A program made the translations under genes and the position numbers. This document shows positions 7,225 to 15,130 of a stretch of DNA of 26,958 bases, piece by piece; positions within the stretch are counted from its first letter, which is position 1; every line of letters begins with the position of its first letter. The notes under the pieces are model-generated. The model saw nothing but the letters and a program-made list of their open reading frames with translations, was not told the DNA's origin and did not search any database. This stretch comes from a virus. The DNA lies in IMG/VR virus record IMGVR_UViG_3300033145_000798, positions 1-26,958 of that record; one strand, 5' to 3'.

Positions 7225-9689
7225 AAACTAATGAAGCAACAGTTAGGGCTATTGCTAATTATGTAAAAGTTGAGCCAGTAGAAGGTATGACACCGGAGTC
7301 TGTTTTAAGAGCTAGAAAAATAATGGCTTTGAAAGTTAAGAAAACAGAATTAGATTTTGCTGATATTCCACTTGATGATGGTCCTACCTGGGACCTAATA
7401 GGTACGGGGTATACGAGAGGAGTTTTTCAGCTTGAGGGAACCCTTGGGAAGAGATATGCTAAGGAGATAAAGCCCAGAAATATAGAGGAGCTTAGTGACG
7501 TTGTGTCACTTATCAGACCTGGGTGTCTTGAAGCACAATTTAGAGAAAAGCCAGATAAGCCTGGGGAGTTTTCTTCTATCACCAACACCTACATCAAGAT
7601 TAAGAATGGAGAATGGGAGCCAGAATATATTCATCCAGTACTTGAGGATATTTTTAAGGATACCAATAGTGTTCCTGTTTATCAGGAACAAATCATGCGC
7701 ATTTGCACAGATTTTGCCGGATTCACATTGAAAGAAGCTGATGTAGCTAGAAAGGCTGTGGGTAAGAAAAAAGAAGATGTGATGGCTATAGTAAAGGAAA
7801 AATTCCTTGCCGGTGCTGCAGCCAATGGCCATAATGCTGATATTGCCGATACTATCTTTGGATGGATATCAAAATTTAGTGGCTACGGATTTAATAAGTG
7901 CGCGGGTGGTAATACTCTACTTAATAGAGGTATGGTTAATCAGCATTCTGATGGATTATATACCATAGGTCATTTATATAAACTTGTTAATGATAGAAAA
8001 TATGCAGTAAAACATAAACAGATTTCTTTACGTAAAAAACTTAGACGTGTTGGTTATGGGAATTGTATGGCTGTATGTGCTGATGGACGTATTCGTCCTA
8101 TGCCAATTAAGACTATCCATTTTAATGGAAAGAAAAGGTTAGTTAGAGTAACTGATAATGGTGGTCGTGGTATTACATGTACTATTGACCATAAATTTAT
8201 GATTCCAGATGGAACAATGAAGTCTATTGAAGAAATTGGTGTTGGTGGTAAGGTAGTTTGTCATATTGATTGTTATGATGATGAATATATTTATGATTAC
8301 TCTGTTCATAAAAACAAGAAACGTAAACCTGGACAAGGTATGAGTAATTTTTCTGGTGGAAAAGCTGGTAATTTTATTGATGGAAACTGGTCTGCCTTTA
8401 AAAGAATAAAAGACCTTAATCTAAATATTGACTATTGCCAGACTTGTTTTAAGAAGCCAAAAAGATTAGAGTGGCACCATATTGATGGAAATAGGTCTAA
8501 TAATGTTGAAGATAATCTAATTAAATTATGTGTTTCTTGTCATAAAAAAGAAGATTATAAACTTGGTAGAAACAAGAGATTTGATAAGGGACATAAGACT
8601 GGTGTTGCGACAATTATAAGTATTGAGGAATTTACTGAAGAATATGATACTTATGATGTTGAAATGGATACCCCAGAACATAATTGGATTGCCGATGGTT
8701 TTGTCGTGTCTAATTCTCACGGCGTATCATATGCAATGATTGGTTACAAGACCGCATATGCAAAGTGTCACTATCCACTACATTTTTTCAAGGCTATGCT
8801 AACGAATTCTGACAGTAAACAAGATAGGCTTGACGAGATTCAGGGACTTGTACATGAAGCAAGACTATTCAATATTATTGTGCAACCTCCATGTTTAAAG
8901 AAACTTAACCACAACTTTGATATTGTTGATGATAAAACCATTGCATTTGGTCTTGGTCATATAAAGGGTGTTGGTAAGAGTGCGTTGAAGGTGTTGGTTA
9001 AAATTGCTGGCGCTACAGGGGACCATGATTTTTTGGCTAAAGCCTTTGGCGATGACACTAAGGTAAACAAAGGAGTAGTTGTTGCACTGATTAAATCTGG
9101 TGCGTTAGACTATATAACCTCTCATCGTGTAAAACTGTTATCGTGGTATAAAGTTTTCGGAATATTGACGAAGCGTGAACGCGAATTTATGTTCGCTCAT
9201 CTAGCTGCAGGGTCTACTTTAAACGAAGCCCTTAATGACCTTTTGGATTCGAAAGTTCCAAACAAGTCAAGAAAACCAAGAATTAATGAGGCAATTCAGG
9301 AGATTGCTCGAGAGCTTGGTGGAAATCCAAAGAAAATGTGTATAGCGTGGGAGAAATACTATCTTGGTATTCCGCTATCTGGTAGCTTAGTAGATTTGCA
9401 TTATAACCCAAGAGTTAATATAAAATTGAAAAATATGGGTAGATTACAGAATAAGACCGATGGATGCATTGGTGTTGTAATTGAAAAAATTCACAAAATC
9501 AAGGACAAAAACCATAATGAGATGTGTTTTCTCACTGTATCTGATGATACTTATATGGTTGATTCGATAGTTGTGTTTTCTAGTATCTATAATCGCGTTG
9601 GTTGGATTATTGAAGAAGGCAAGCCTGTGTTAATAACCGGAAAGAAGGACCGGGATAGTTTTTTGGTTAGAGGTATTTACCACCTTTAA
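7221..9689 (+). CDS. dnaE: DNA polymerase III alpha subunit, C-terminal half (fingers to OB), interrupted by intein 2
   Basis: Second part of the split DnaE. After about 50 residues not obviously DnaE-like, it picks up at ADIPLDDGPTW, then GVFQLEG, LIRPG and VYQEQIMRI, the DnaE fingers sequence directly downstream of the third catalytic Asp in an ordinary enzyme. SGYGFNK is followed by a 272-residue intein (precursor residues 227-498), and the extein resumes with SHGVSYAMIGYKTAY. Further on are a helix-hairpin-helix (GLGHIKGVGKSAL) and a C-terminal OB-fold-like region (DGCIGVVIEKI... to the end). The spliced product is about 550 aa. No split-intein sequences are seen at its N-terminus, so the halves probably act as two separate polypeptides that assemble non-covalently. 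The start overlaps the tdk stop (ATGA). Confidence 0.92.
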   Translation: MKTNEATVRAIANYVKVEPVEGMTPESVLRARKIMALKVKKTELDFADIPLDDGPTWDLIGTGYTRGVFQLEGTLGKRYAKEIKPRNIEELSDVVSLIRPGCLEAQFREKPDKPGEFSSITNTYIKIKNGEWEPEYIHPVLEDIFKDTNSVPVYQEQIMRICTDFAGFTLKEADVARKAVGKKKEDVMAIVKEKFLAGAAANGHNADIADTIFGWISKFSGYGFNKCAGGNTLLNRGMVNQHSDGLYTIGHLYKLVNDRKYAVKHKQISLRKKLRRVGYGNCMAVCADGRIRPMPIKTIHFNGKKRLVRVTDNGGRGITCTIDHKFMIPDGTMKSIEEIGVGGKVVCHIDCYDDEYIYDYSVHKNKKRKPGQGMSNFSGGKAGNFIDGNWSAFKRIKDLNLNIDYCQTCFKKPKRLEWHHIDGNRSNNVEDNLIKLCVSCHKKEDYKLGRNKRFDKGHKTGVATIISIEEFTEEYDTYDVEMDTPEHNWIADGFVVSNSHGVSYAMIGYKTAYAKCHYPLHFFKAMLTNSDSKQDRLDEIQGLVHEARLFNIIVQPPCLKKLNHNFDIVDDKTIAFGLGHIKGVGKSALKVLVKIAGATGDHDFLAKAFGDDTKVNKGVVVALIKSGALDYITSHRVKLLSWYKVFGILTKREREFMFAHLAAGSTLNEALNDLLDSKVPNKSRKPRINEAIQEIARELGGNPKKMCIAWEKYYLGIPLSGSLVDLHYNPRVNIKLKNMGRLQNKTDGCIGVVIEKIHKIKDKNHNEMCFLTVSDDTYMVDSIVVFSSIYNRVGWIIEEGKPVLITGKKDRDSFLVRGIYHL
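7899..8714 (+). mobile_element. Intein 2 in DnaE-C with HNH homing endonuclease
   Basis: In-frame intein of 272 residues inserted between GYGFNK and SHGVSYA of DnaE. Splicing residues: Cys1 (tgc at 7899), block B TIDHKF, C-terminal Asn (aat at 8712) and Ser as first C-extein residue. The penultimate residue is Ser (GFVVSN), not the usual His. An HNH nuclease module lies at about 8436-8543: CQTC, WHHIDGNRSNN, then LCVSCH, that is two CxxC pairs around an HH...N core. The segment is AT-rich relative to the exteins. The FNK/SH site lies three residues downstream of the cyanobacterial split DnaE intein site. Confidence 0.92.
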
Positions 9690-9696
9690 TTTGGAC

Positions 9697-9724
9697 TTTA
9701 CTTTGAAATTTAACGGCCTATAGT
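9697..9724 (+). promoter_or_regulatory. Possible sigma-70-type promoter for ssb
   Basis: TTTACT (9697-9702, 4/6 match to the -35 consensus), a 16 bp spacer, then TATAGT (9719-9724, 5/6 match to -10). It lies in the largest non-coding gap of the window, just upstream of ssb. The match is by eye only, and AT-rich DNA gives chance hits. Confidence 0.35.
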
Positions 9725-9735
9725 CAAATCACACA

Positions 9736-9751
9736 GAACCATAGTTGGTTC
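9736..9751 (+). promoter_or_regulatory. Inverted repeat in the ssb leader
   Basis: Perfect 6 bp inverted repeat GAACCA / TGGTTC around a TAGT loop, 9 nt before the ssb Shine-Dalgarno. In RNA it would form a small hairpin; in DNA it could be an operator half-site pair. It may serve control of ssb expression. Confidence 0.4.
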
Positions 9752-9760
9752 AACTTGTAA

Positions 9761-9765
9761 GGAGA
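9761..9765 (+). promoter_or_regulatory. Shine-Dalgarno deciding the ssb start
   Basis: GGAGA (within AAGGAGAAG) stands 6 nt before ATG 9772. It supports that start over the in-frame TTG at 9745, which would place the ribosome binding site inside the coding region. Confidence 0.8.
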
Positions 9766-9771
9766 AGTGTA

Positions 9772-10200
9772 ATGTTTTACCTTAATGAAATTCGGTTTCT
9801 AGGGCGTTCAGTCAAGGACGCAGAATTGAAAAATGTTGGAGAATCTCGTGTAGCTACGTTTAGACTTGTTTCTAATAGGAGAATCAAGAAGCGTGATGGC
9901 ACCTATGATGAAAAAGCCACCTATATTGACTGTGAGGTTTGGAATCAAAGAGCTGATTATGCATCTTCGTATGTCAAGAAGGGTACTCCGGTTTTGGTCA
10001 GAGGCCAACTAGAGACTGATGAGTGGACTTCTAAGGAAGGCCAAAAAAGAAGTAAGCTGAAGATTTATGCCAGTGAAATTCAGGCAGAGCGTCCACGTCA
10101 GGATAAACCTGTAGAAGACGCTGACCAGCAGGGTAGTCAGACTCAGTCAGCACCGGCATCAACTCCAGCAGCTACAGAATCTCCTGGCCTACCGTTCTGA
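9772..10200 (+). CDS. ssb: Single-stranded DNA-binding protein
   Basis: Bacterial-type SSB that coats single-stranded DNA during replication and recombination. Residues 1 to about 105 form the OB fold, with the recognisable blocks FLGRSVKDAEL, ATFRLVSNRR, YIDCEVWNQRADYASSYVKKGTPVLVRGQL and the WTSKEGQKRSKLKIYASEI strand. A low-complexity Gln/Ser/Pro/Ala tail ends in GLPF, which resembles the hydrophobic tip (IPF) used to recruit partners, though the acidic residues are placed further upstream (VEDAD). The ATG at 9772 is chosen by its Shine-Dalgarno. The gene has its own possible promoter and leader hairpin and is followed by a stem-loop, so it may be a separately regulated transcript. Confidence 0.96.
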   Translation: MFYLNEIRFLGRSVKDAELKNVGESRVATFRLVSNRRIKKRDGTYDEKATYIDCEVWNQRADYASSYVKKGTPVLVRGQLETDEWTSKEGQKRSKLKIYASEIQAERPRQDKPVEDADQQGSQTQSAPASTPAATESPGLPF

Positions 10201-10209
10201 GAAACAGCT

Positions 10210-10242
10210 AGAAGTAGGGGTAGCTTCGGCTGCCCCTCTTCT
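10210..10242 (+). terminator. Stem-loop with UUCG tetraloop after ssb (probable terminator)
   Basis: AGAAG-T-AGGGGTAGC, TTCG loop, GCTGCCCCT-CTTCT. The arms pair over 14 positions with one G-U pair and one bulged T. It begins 10 nt after the ssb stop. The tract after it is T-containing but not a clean T-run, so termination may be partial, or the structure may protect the mRNA 3' end. Confidence 0.6.
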
Positions 10243-10252
10243 ACTAAATATT

Positions 10253-10615
10253 ATGAACCATGAGGATATTATCAATGTGGCCATTAGACACATTCCTGAA
10301 GAATTTAGAGATGATGCCAGGCAAGCTGGTTATATCGGATTACTTAGTGGTCTTAAAAATAAAGATGCAGTAAGAAGTAATTTGAGAGGATATTTGTATA
10401 AGTGCATAACTAATGAGATGATTCGTGAAATGGCCAAACTTTATAGACCATTTGCATTAAAATCTAAAATATTCAATTTACTACTTAAATACAAAAAACT
10501 AAAAGGGCTCGGTAAGGAAAAACTTCTTGGCTGCGATAAAACCACTATTGCAGAACTTGAGGAGTTGTTAAGAATTAGGCAATGGAGTTACGATAAGCAT
10601 GACAAAATCTATTAA
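10253..10615 (+). CDS. Sigma-70 region 2-like small protein (120 aa)
   Basis: Possible phage sigma factor or sigma-like transcription regulator. Residues about 4-62 follow the sigma region 2 pattern: a helix, then FRDDARQAGYIGLLSGL (compare the usual 'eDLxQeGxiGLxxA'), then LRGYLYKCITNEMIREM. The C-terminal half is basic with a possible helical region (TTIAELEELLRI) but no clear region 4 helix-turn-helix. At 120 aa it is shorter than complete sigma factors. No Shine-Dalgarno is visible before ATG 10253, which lies only 11 nt after the preceding stem-loop, so expression may be unusual. It heads the glycosyltransferase operon and overlaps the next gene by 17 nt. Confidence 0.5.
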   Translation: MNHEDIINVAIRHIPEEFRDDARQAGYIGLLSGLKNKDAVRSNLRGYLYKCITNEMIREMAKLYRPFALKSKIFNLLLKYKKLKGLGKEKLLGCDKTTIAELEELLRIRQWSYDKHDKIY

Positions 10616-12320
10616 GAAGAGAATTCTTATATCTGGAGAAGCTAGTTTTCTTTCAACTGGATTTGCTAATTTTAATAGTGAACTTTTAAAAAGATTACAT
10701 AAAACTGGGAAATATATATTAGCAGAGGTTGGTTCGTCTGCTCCTCCAAACTGTCCTGAAAGCAAACAGTTACCCTGGTCATTTTATGGAATAATGCCAA
10801 TTAATGAGCATGAAAAAAAGATTTATGATAGTCATCCTCAAAATCCTTTTGGAAAATACAAAATTGACGCAATATTAGCGGATTTCCAACCTGATATTGT
10901 TTTTGACCCTAGAGACCCATGGATGATGGAGCATTTGCAGGCTTCAAGATTTCGTAGTAATTACAAGCTGTTTTTAATGCCCACTGTTGATTCCGCCCCA
11001 CAAAAGAAGCAGTGGATAAAGGGTCTTTTCAAGAAGGCAGATGTGGTAACCACATATAGTCGCTACGGAAAACGAGTTTTAGAAGCCGAAGGTGTAAAAG
11101 TTTTTGACATCACATCTCCAGGTGTTGACCTAAATATTTGGCGCCCATTACCTCATATAGAAATTCGTGATAAATTCATCTTAAAAAAGACGCTGCTTAT
11201 CTTTGGAACAGTGATGAGGAACCAGAAGCGCAAGCTCTATCCTGACCTGTTTGAGGCATATGTGCGTCTTCGTAAGAAGTGGATTACACCACAAAAAATC
11301 GCTAAAATTAAAAAGAAAGTAATTGCCGGCCGAAAATTGACGGAAGATGAAAGAAAAGCGATGAGAATTCAGCACAGTGCTCTGTTTTGCCATACAAGTT
11401 GGCCAGATATGGGTTGGAATATTCCTCACCTCGTAGAGCGCTTTAATTTGCAAAGACATATACTCTTCACCTATAAGTGTGATTCATGTGGGTATGTTTA
11501 TGTTCATTGGTTTAGCCCATCTACCGCACAAGGAATTACAACCTGTCGTAAGTGTGGAAAGGCGGCTGCTCATATGCCAGGAACCCACAGTGGAGTATCA
11601 GAAAAAGACCTTATTGAGTTGTTTAATCTTATCGATATTTATGTTCATCCAGCTATTTGTGAAGGTTGGGGCCTTCCGATTATGGAGTCAAAGGCTTGTG
11701 GTGTTGCAGGATTGTATCAGAATTATTCTGCCATGGAAGACCATGTAGAAAATGGTGGTGGTTTGCCTATTAAGGTTCAAAGACTATATCATGAAGCAGA
11801 AACAGAGGCAATCAGGTCTATGCCTGACATTTCTGATATGATGAAAAAGATGGAACTACTTGCTTTTAATGAGAATAAGCGTAATAAACTTGCAAAACAA
11901 GCAAGAGCTTGTGCTGAAAGGATGCATTCTTTGGATTTAACCGCCAATAAGATTGAATGTATTTTGGACGAATTGGAAATTTTAAACAGGGATTCAACTT
12001 GGGATAAATTACCTAGGTTTGAAACAGTTACGGCAGAAAGACCAGGTAACAATATATCAGACGAGACATTTGTTAGGTGGTGTTATACAAATATTCTTGC
12101 ACGAGAACCAGAAGATAAAGGCTTTACTGACTGGATGGCGAGTTTAAAGAAGGGAACTTCTAGAGATAATGTTGAGGCGTTTTTTCGTGACCAGGTGGAT
12201 GGCAGAAATAAATTTGAAGAAGCAAGGTGGAAGAAGAGTTTGGCAATTAGAGGTATAGAAATAGATATTTCACCAGCAGGTATGGCTATTTCGAATATTA
12301 TGCCAGGGATGTTAATATGA
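10599..12320 (+). CDS. GT-B (GT4-like) glycosyltransferase with zinc ribbon insert and DUF4214-like C-terminus
   Basis: Predicted retaining glycosyltransferase transferring a sugar from a nucleotide donor. The N-terminal Rossmann domain includes GFANFNSELLKRL. The donor domain starts near FGTVMRNQKRK (about 202-212) and ends with CEGWGLPIMESKACG, where Glu355 and Glu363 form the GT4 E-x7-E motif. Inserted in the donor domain is a four-cysteine zinc ribbon (C294, C297, C316, C319), unusual for GT4 enzymes. Residues about 487-545 (FVRWCYTNILAREPEDKGFTDW...FF) resemble DUF4214, a helical module found at the ends of secreted and glycan-related proteins. At 573 aa it is longer than a plain GT4 (about 370). 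The stop overlaps the next gene's ATG. Confidence 0.85.
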   Translation: MTKSIKKRILISGEASFLSTGFANFNSELLKRLHKTGKYILAEVGSSAPPNCPESKQLPWSFYGIMPINEHEKKIYDSHPQNPFGKYKIDAILADFQPDIVFDPRDPWMMEHLQASRFRSNYKLFLMPTVDSAPQKKQWIKGLFKKADVVTTYSRYGKRVLEAEGVKVFDITSPGVDLNIWRPLPHIEIRDKFILKKTLLIFGTVMRNQKRKLYPDLFEAYVRLRKKWITPQKIAKIKKKVIAGRKLTEDERKAMRIQHSALFCHTSWPDMGWNIPHLVERFNLQRHILFTYKCDSCGYVYVHWFSPSTAQGITTCRKCGKAAAHMPGTHSGVSEKDLIELFNLIDIYVHPAICEGWGLPIMESKACGVAGLYQNYSAMEDHVENGGGLPIKVQRLYHEAETEAIRSMPDISDMMKKMELLAFNENKRNKLAKQARACAERMHSLDLTANKIECILDELEILNRDSTWDKLPRFETVTAERPGNNISDETFVRWCYTNILAREPEDKGFTDWMASLKKGTSRDNVEAFFRDQVDGRNKFEEARWKKSLAIRGIEIDISPAGMAISNIMPGMLI

Positions 12321-13465
12321 TGCCAAAAGTTTTATATGTTGCCCCACTGAATGATTTTAGTGGATATGCAGAAGTTGCTAGAAATTATGTTAGGGCTTTA
12401 GATTTGGCAGGAGTGAATCTTGTAACAAGAGACCTCAAGTATGATAGTGGAGAATACAAGAAGAGCGAGCGAGAGAAGGAGTTGGCTACAAGGGATATAC
12501 AAGATGTAGACATCATTATTCAGCAAACTACGCCAAATGAAACAGAATACAAGGATGGAGTATTCAATATAAATGCATTTTGTTGGGAGACTGATAGGAT
12601 TCCAAAACAATGGGCCGACATGCTAAATAAGATGGACCTCATTTTGGTTCCTATCGAACAAAATAGAATTGCCGCACAAAAAAGTGGAGTTGTAAAGCCG
12701 ATAGTTGTTGTTCCATATTCCTTTAATATTGAACGATATAAAAGAAAGATTGATTCACTTGTAATTCCTGGAGCTGATAACAGTTTTAAATTTTTGTCAA
12801 TTTTGCAGTATTCCAAAAAGAAAGGAATGGACCCTCTTCTTAAGGCATATTTTACGGAGTTTACAAGAGAAGACCCAGTCATCCTTATACTAAAAGTATA
12901 TATTGGACCTAACGATGGGATTCAGGAGCGTAACCGAATTTTATCTATAATCAATGCAATGAAGGGAATATTACGTTTAAACAATTATCCGCCAATTAAG
13001 CTGATTCATGAAGTAATGTCTCATGACCAGATAGAGAAGTTATATGTATCATCGGATTGTTATATTTTGCCATCTAGAGGTGAGGGCTGGGGTGTGCCTC
13101 ACTTTGACGCGCTAGGCTGGGGACTTCCTACTATTGCAACAAAGGGAACTGGTCCAGAGGCATTTATAACTGATGAGTGTGGTTGGTTAGTTGATTCTCA
13201 TCTAAGTCCAGTCTGTGACATGCCACATCCACACAATTTTATGTATACAGGAAAAGACAATTGGCGAGAGCCCCACGTTTGTGATTTAAAAACATGTATG
13301 AGAAATGCATTCACATTCTGGAGAAAGAAAGACGCTTTTGACTTATGGTCTATCCGCCAAAAGGCAGCAAGGGAAAGAGTTAAAGACTTTAGTAATGAAG
13401 TTATCGGTCCGCAATTAAGAGATGTGATTATGAAATACTACACACAATGGAAGAAAGTGAACTAA
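12317..13465 (+). CDS. GT-B (GT4-like) glycosyltransferase
   Basis: Predicted GT4-type glycosyltransferase of 382 aa. The N-terminal glycine-rich loop (NDFSGYAEVARNYVRAL) is followed by the donor domain starting at FKFLSILQYSKKKGMDPLL (about 157-176) and by ILPSRGEGWGVPHFDALGWGLP. The E-x7-E motif appears as E256-x7-D264, a conservative Glu-to-Asp change in the second acidic residue. CNQ-type sugar specificity cannot be read from sequence. It overlaps both neighbours: ATGATG at the 5' end, and the endonuclease gene start at its stop. Confidence 0.87.
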   Translation: MMPKVLYVAPLNDFSGYAEVARNYVRALDLAGVNLVTRDLKYDSGEYKKSEREKELATRDIQDVDIIIQQTTPNETEYKDGVFNINAFCWETDRIPKQWADMLNKMDLILVPIEQNRIAAQKSGVVKPIVVVPYSFNIERYKRKIDSLVIPGADNSFKFLSILQYSKKKGMDPLLKAYFTEFTREDPVILILKVYIGPNDGIQERNRILSIINAMKGILRLNNYPPIKLIHEVMSHDQIEKLYVSSDCYILPSRGEGWGVPHFDALGWGLPTIATKGTGPEAFITDECGWLVDSHLSPVCDMPHPHNFMYTGKDNWREPHVCDLKTCMRNAFTFWRKKDAFDLWSIRQKAARERVKDFSNEVIGPQLRDVIMKYYTQWKKVN

Positions 13466-14064
13466 TGTTGTTGCCATCCAATAAATGTGGTATTTATTAT
13501 TTAAAGTGTAATTCGAATAAAAAATTATATATAGGAAGTTCTATTAAAATTAGAAAACGTTTACTTCGACATATTGGAGAATTGCAAACAAATAGACATT
13601 GCAATCCTATTCTACAAAATATATGGAATAAATATGGAGAAAATAGTTTTTGTTGTGGTGTTTTAGAAATAGTTAAAGACAGAAACATTTTGAATTTATG
13701 TGAAAAGTTCTGGATTGACAATAATATTGACCGTGTAGTTAATATCATATTAGACCCACGAAATTTACAAGGCAAGAATAATCCATTTTTTGGCAAAATT
13801 CATACAGATGAGACTCGTAAGAAAATGTCTAATAATCATTGTAATTTTAATGGAATAAATAATCCGTTTAGTGGCAAAAGTCACAGTCCTAGTTCTTTGG
13901 CAAAAATGTCATTATCAAAAGGGAGTTTATCTCGTGATGATATTTTAAGAATCAGAATATTAGCAAAAACTAATACTATATCTAAAACAGCCGATATAGC
14001 TGGTATTAGTTATGAATTAGCCAGACTAATTGTAAGAGGAAAGTGTTATCAACATGTTCGTTAA
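13465..14064 (+). CDS. GIY-YIG homing endonuclease 1
   Basis: Free-standing homing endonuclease of about 199 aa. The GIY-YIG signature is CGIYYLKC ... KLYIGSS, followed by the conserved HRHIGEL / HCNPILQNIWNKYGENSF region and the catalytic-type Glu (CEKFWID). Two NUMOD3-type DNA-binding repeats follow (NPFFGKIHTDETRKKMS and NPFSGKSHSPSSLAKMS), then a C-terminal helix-turn-helix-like part (ISKTADIAGISYELARLIVRG). I chose ATG 13465, which overlaps the TAA of the preceding glycosyltransferase (TAATG); ATG 13447 is an in-frame alternative. The stop lies inside the start of the next glycosyltransferase gene. The sequence is strongly AT-rich compared with its neighbours. Confidence 0.93.
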   Translation: MLLPSNKCGIYYLKCNSNKKLYIGSSIKIRKRLLRHIGELQTNRHCNPILQNIWNKYGENSFCCGVLEIVKDRNILNLCEKFWIDNNIDRVVNIILDPRNLQGKNNPFFGKIHTDETRKKMSNNHCNFNGINNPFSGKSHSPSSLAKMSLSKGSLSRDDILRIRILAKTNTISKTADIAGISYELARLIVRGKCYQHVR

Positions 14065-15130
14065 TTTAATTGCTCCAATCTCGGCACTCGGTTATGGGGT
14101 CGTAGGGTACAATGTGTTAAAACATCTGTATAACGTAGGACATACTGTATCATATTGGCCAATAGGTAAGTCAGAATGGAGTGGAGACCCTCAAGCACAA
14201 ACTGTAATTAAAGAGACTATAAAAAATGCACAGATGTATAATTCGGCTGCACCGTCAATTCGTATTTGGCACCAGAATCAGCTTGATATGTTTCCTGGAA
14301 AGGGTCCGCGCATTGGTTGGCCAATTTTTGAGCTTGATACTTTCAATGAAGTAGAACAACATCAATTGAAAAATCTCGATATAGTTTTTGTCTGTTCTAA
14401 GTGGGCAAAGAATATTGTAGAGGCAATAGTAGATGCACCGGTTTATGTAGTTCCTCTAGGAGTTGACCCAACAGTATTTTATAGGGACGAGGAAGTTCGC
14501 AAGCATCGTCCGTATTGGACACAAGATTCGACTGTGTTTATTAACGTTGGAAAGTGGGAAAAGCGAAAGGGACACGAAGAGTTGCTAAAGGCTTTCAACG
14601 CTGCGTTTGAGCCTAATGACGATGTTGAACTTTGGATGTTAAACGACAATCCATTTTTGCGTGAATCTGGTGGGAATGAAGAATGGAAGAGGAAGTATAT
14701 TTCATCGAAGATGGGAGGAAAGATTAAGATTCTTTCGAGAATGAATACCCAGGCTGAATTAAGGGCGCTCTTTAATCAGGTCGATTGTTTAGTTGTACCA
14801 TCAAAAGCAGAAGGTTGGAATTTAGAAATACTTGAATGTATGGCTTGCGGAGTTGATGTTATAGCAACAAATTATTCTGGACATACTGAATATCTTAATA
14901 ATCAAAATGCATACTTAATTGAACCAAATGGTTTAGAAAAAGCAAATGATGGAATATGGTTTCATGGTAATGGTAATTGGTGTACATTTGATATTGATGA
15001 GTTAATAGAATTGATGAGATACTATTATAATAATAAACAGAACAATGCTTTAAAATCTAAAGAACTTCAAAAAACAGTTGATTTATATTCATGGGAAAAT
15101 ACAATTAAAAAAATTGAGATGGCAATTTGA
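14054..15130 (+). CDS. GT-B (GT4-like) glycosyltransferase
   Basis: Predicted GT4-type glycosyltransferase of 358 aa. Visible parts: N-terminal loop ALGYGVVGYNVLKHL, the linker VVPLGVDPTVFY, the donor-domain start INVGKWEKRKGHEELL (about 163-178), and VVPSKAEGWNLEILECMACG with Glu253 and Glu261 as the E-x7-E pair. From about base 14865 to the end the coding sequence becomes markedly more AT-rich, matching the endonuclease gene that follows. This could be a co-conversion tract or a recombined 3' end. It is flanked on both sides by GIY-YIG genes. Confidence 0.88.
   Translation: MFVNLIAPISALGYGVVGYNVLKHLYNVGHTVSYWPIGKSEWSGDPQAQTVIKETIKNAQMYNSAAPSIRIWHQNQLDMFPGKGPRIGWPIFELDTFNEVEQHQLKNLDIVFVCSKWAKNIVEAIVDAPVYVVPLGVDPTVFYRDEEVRKHRPYWTQDSTVFINVGKWEKRKGHEELLKAFNAAFEPNDDVELWMLNDNPFLRESGGNEEWKRKYISSKMGGKIKILSRMNTQAELRALFNQVDCLVVPSKAEGWNLEILECMACGVDVIATNYSGHTEYLNNQNAYLIEPNGLEKANDGIWFHGNGNWCTFDIDELIELMRYYYNNKQNNALKSKELQKTVDLYSWENTIKKIEMAI

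Noticed and set aside
7506-7832. Minus-strand open frame of 108 codons inside the dnaE C-half
   Set aside because: It is the complement of conserved DnaE finger sequence, rich in Ser/Phe/Ile as expected for a shadow frame.
2027-9689. Split explained by a cyanobacterial-type split intein
   Set aside because: Neither the C-terminus of the N-half nor the N-terminus of the C-half carries intein blocks; both inteins are complete and internal.
11181-11459. Minus-strand open frame inside the first glycosyltransferase
   Set aside because: Shadow of a conserved coding region with no ribosome binding site or domain.
12520-12882. Minus-strand open frame of 120 codons inside the second glycosyltransferase
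   Set aside because: Shadow frame; the + strand frame is clearly a GT4 protein.
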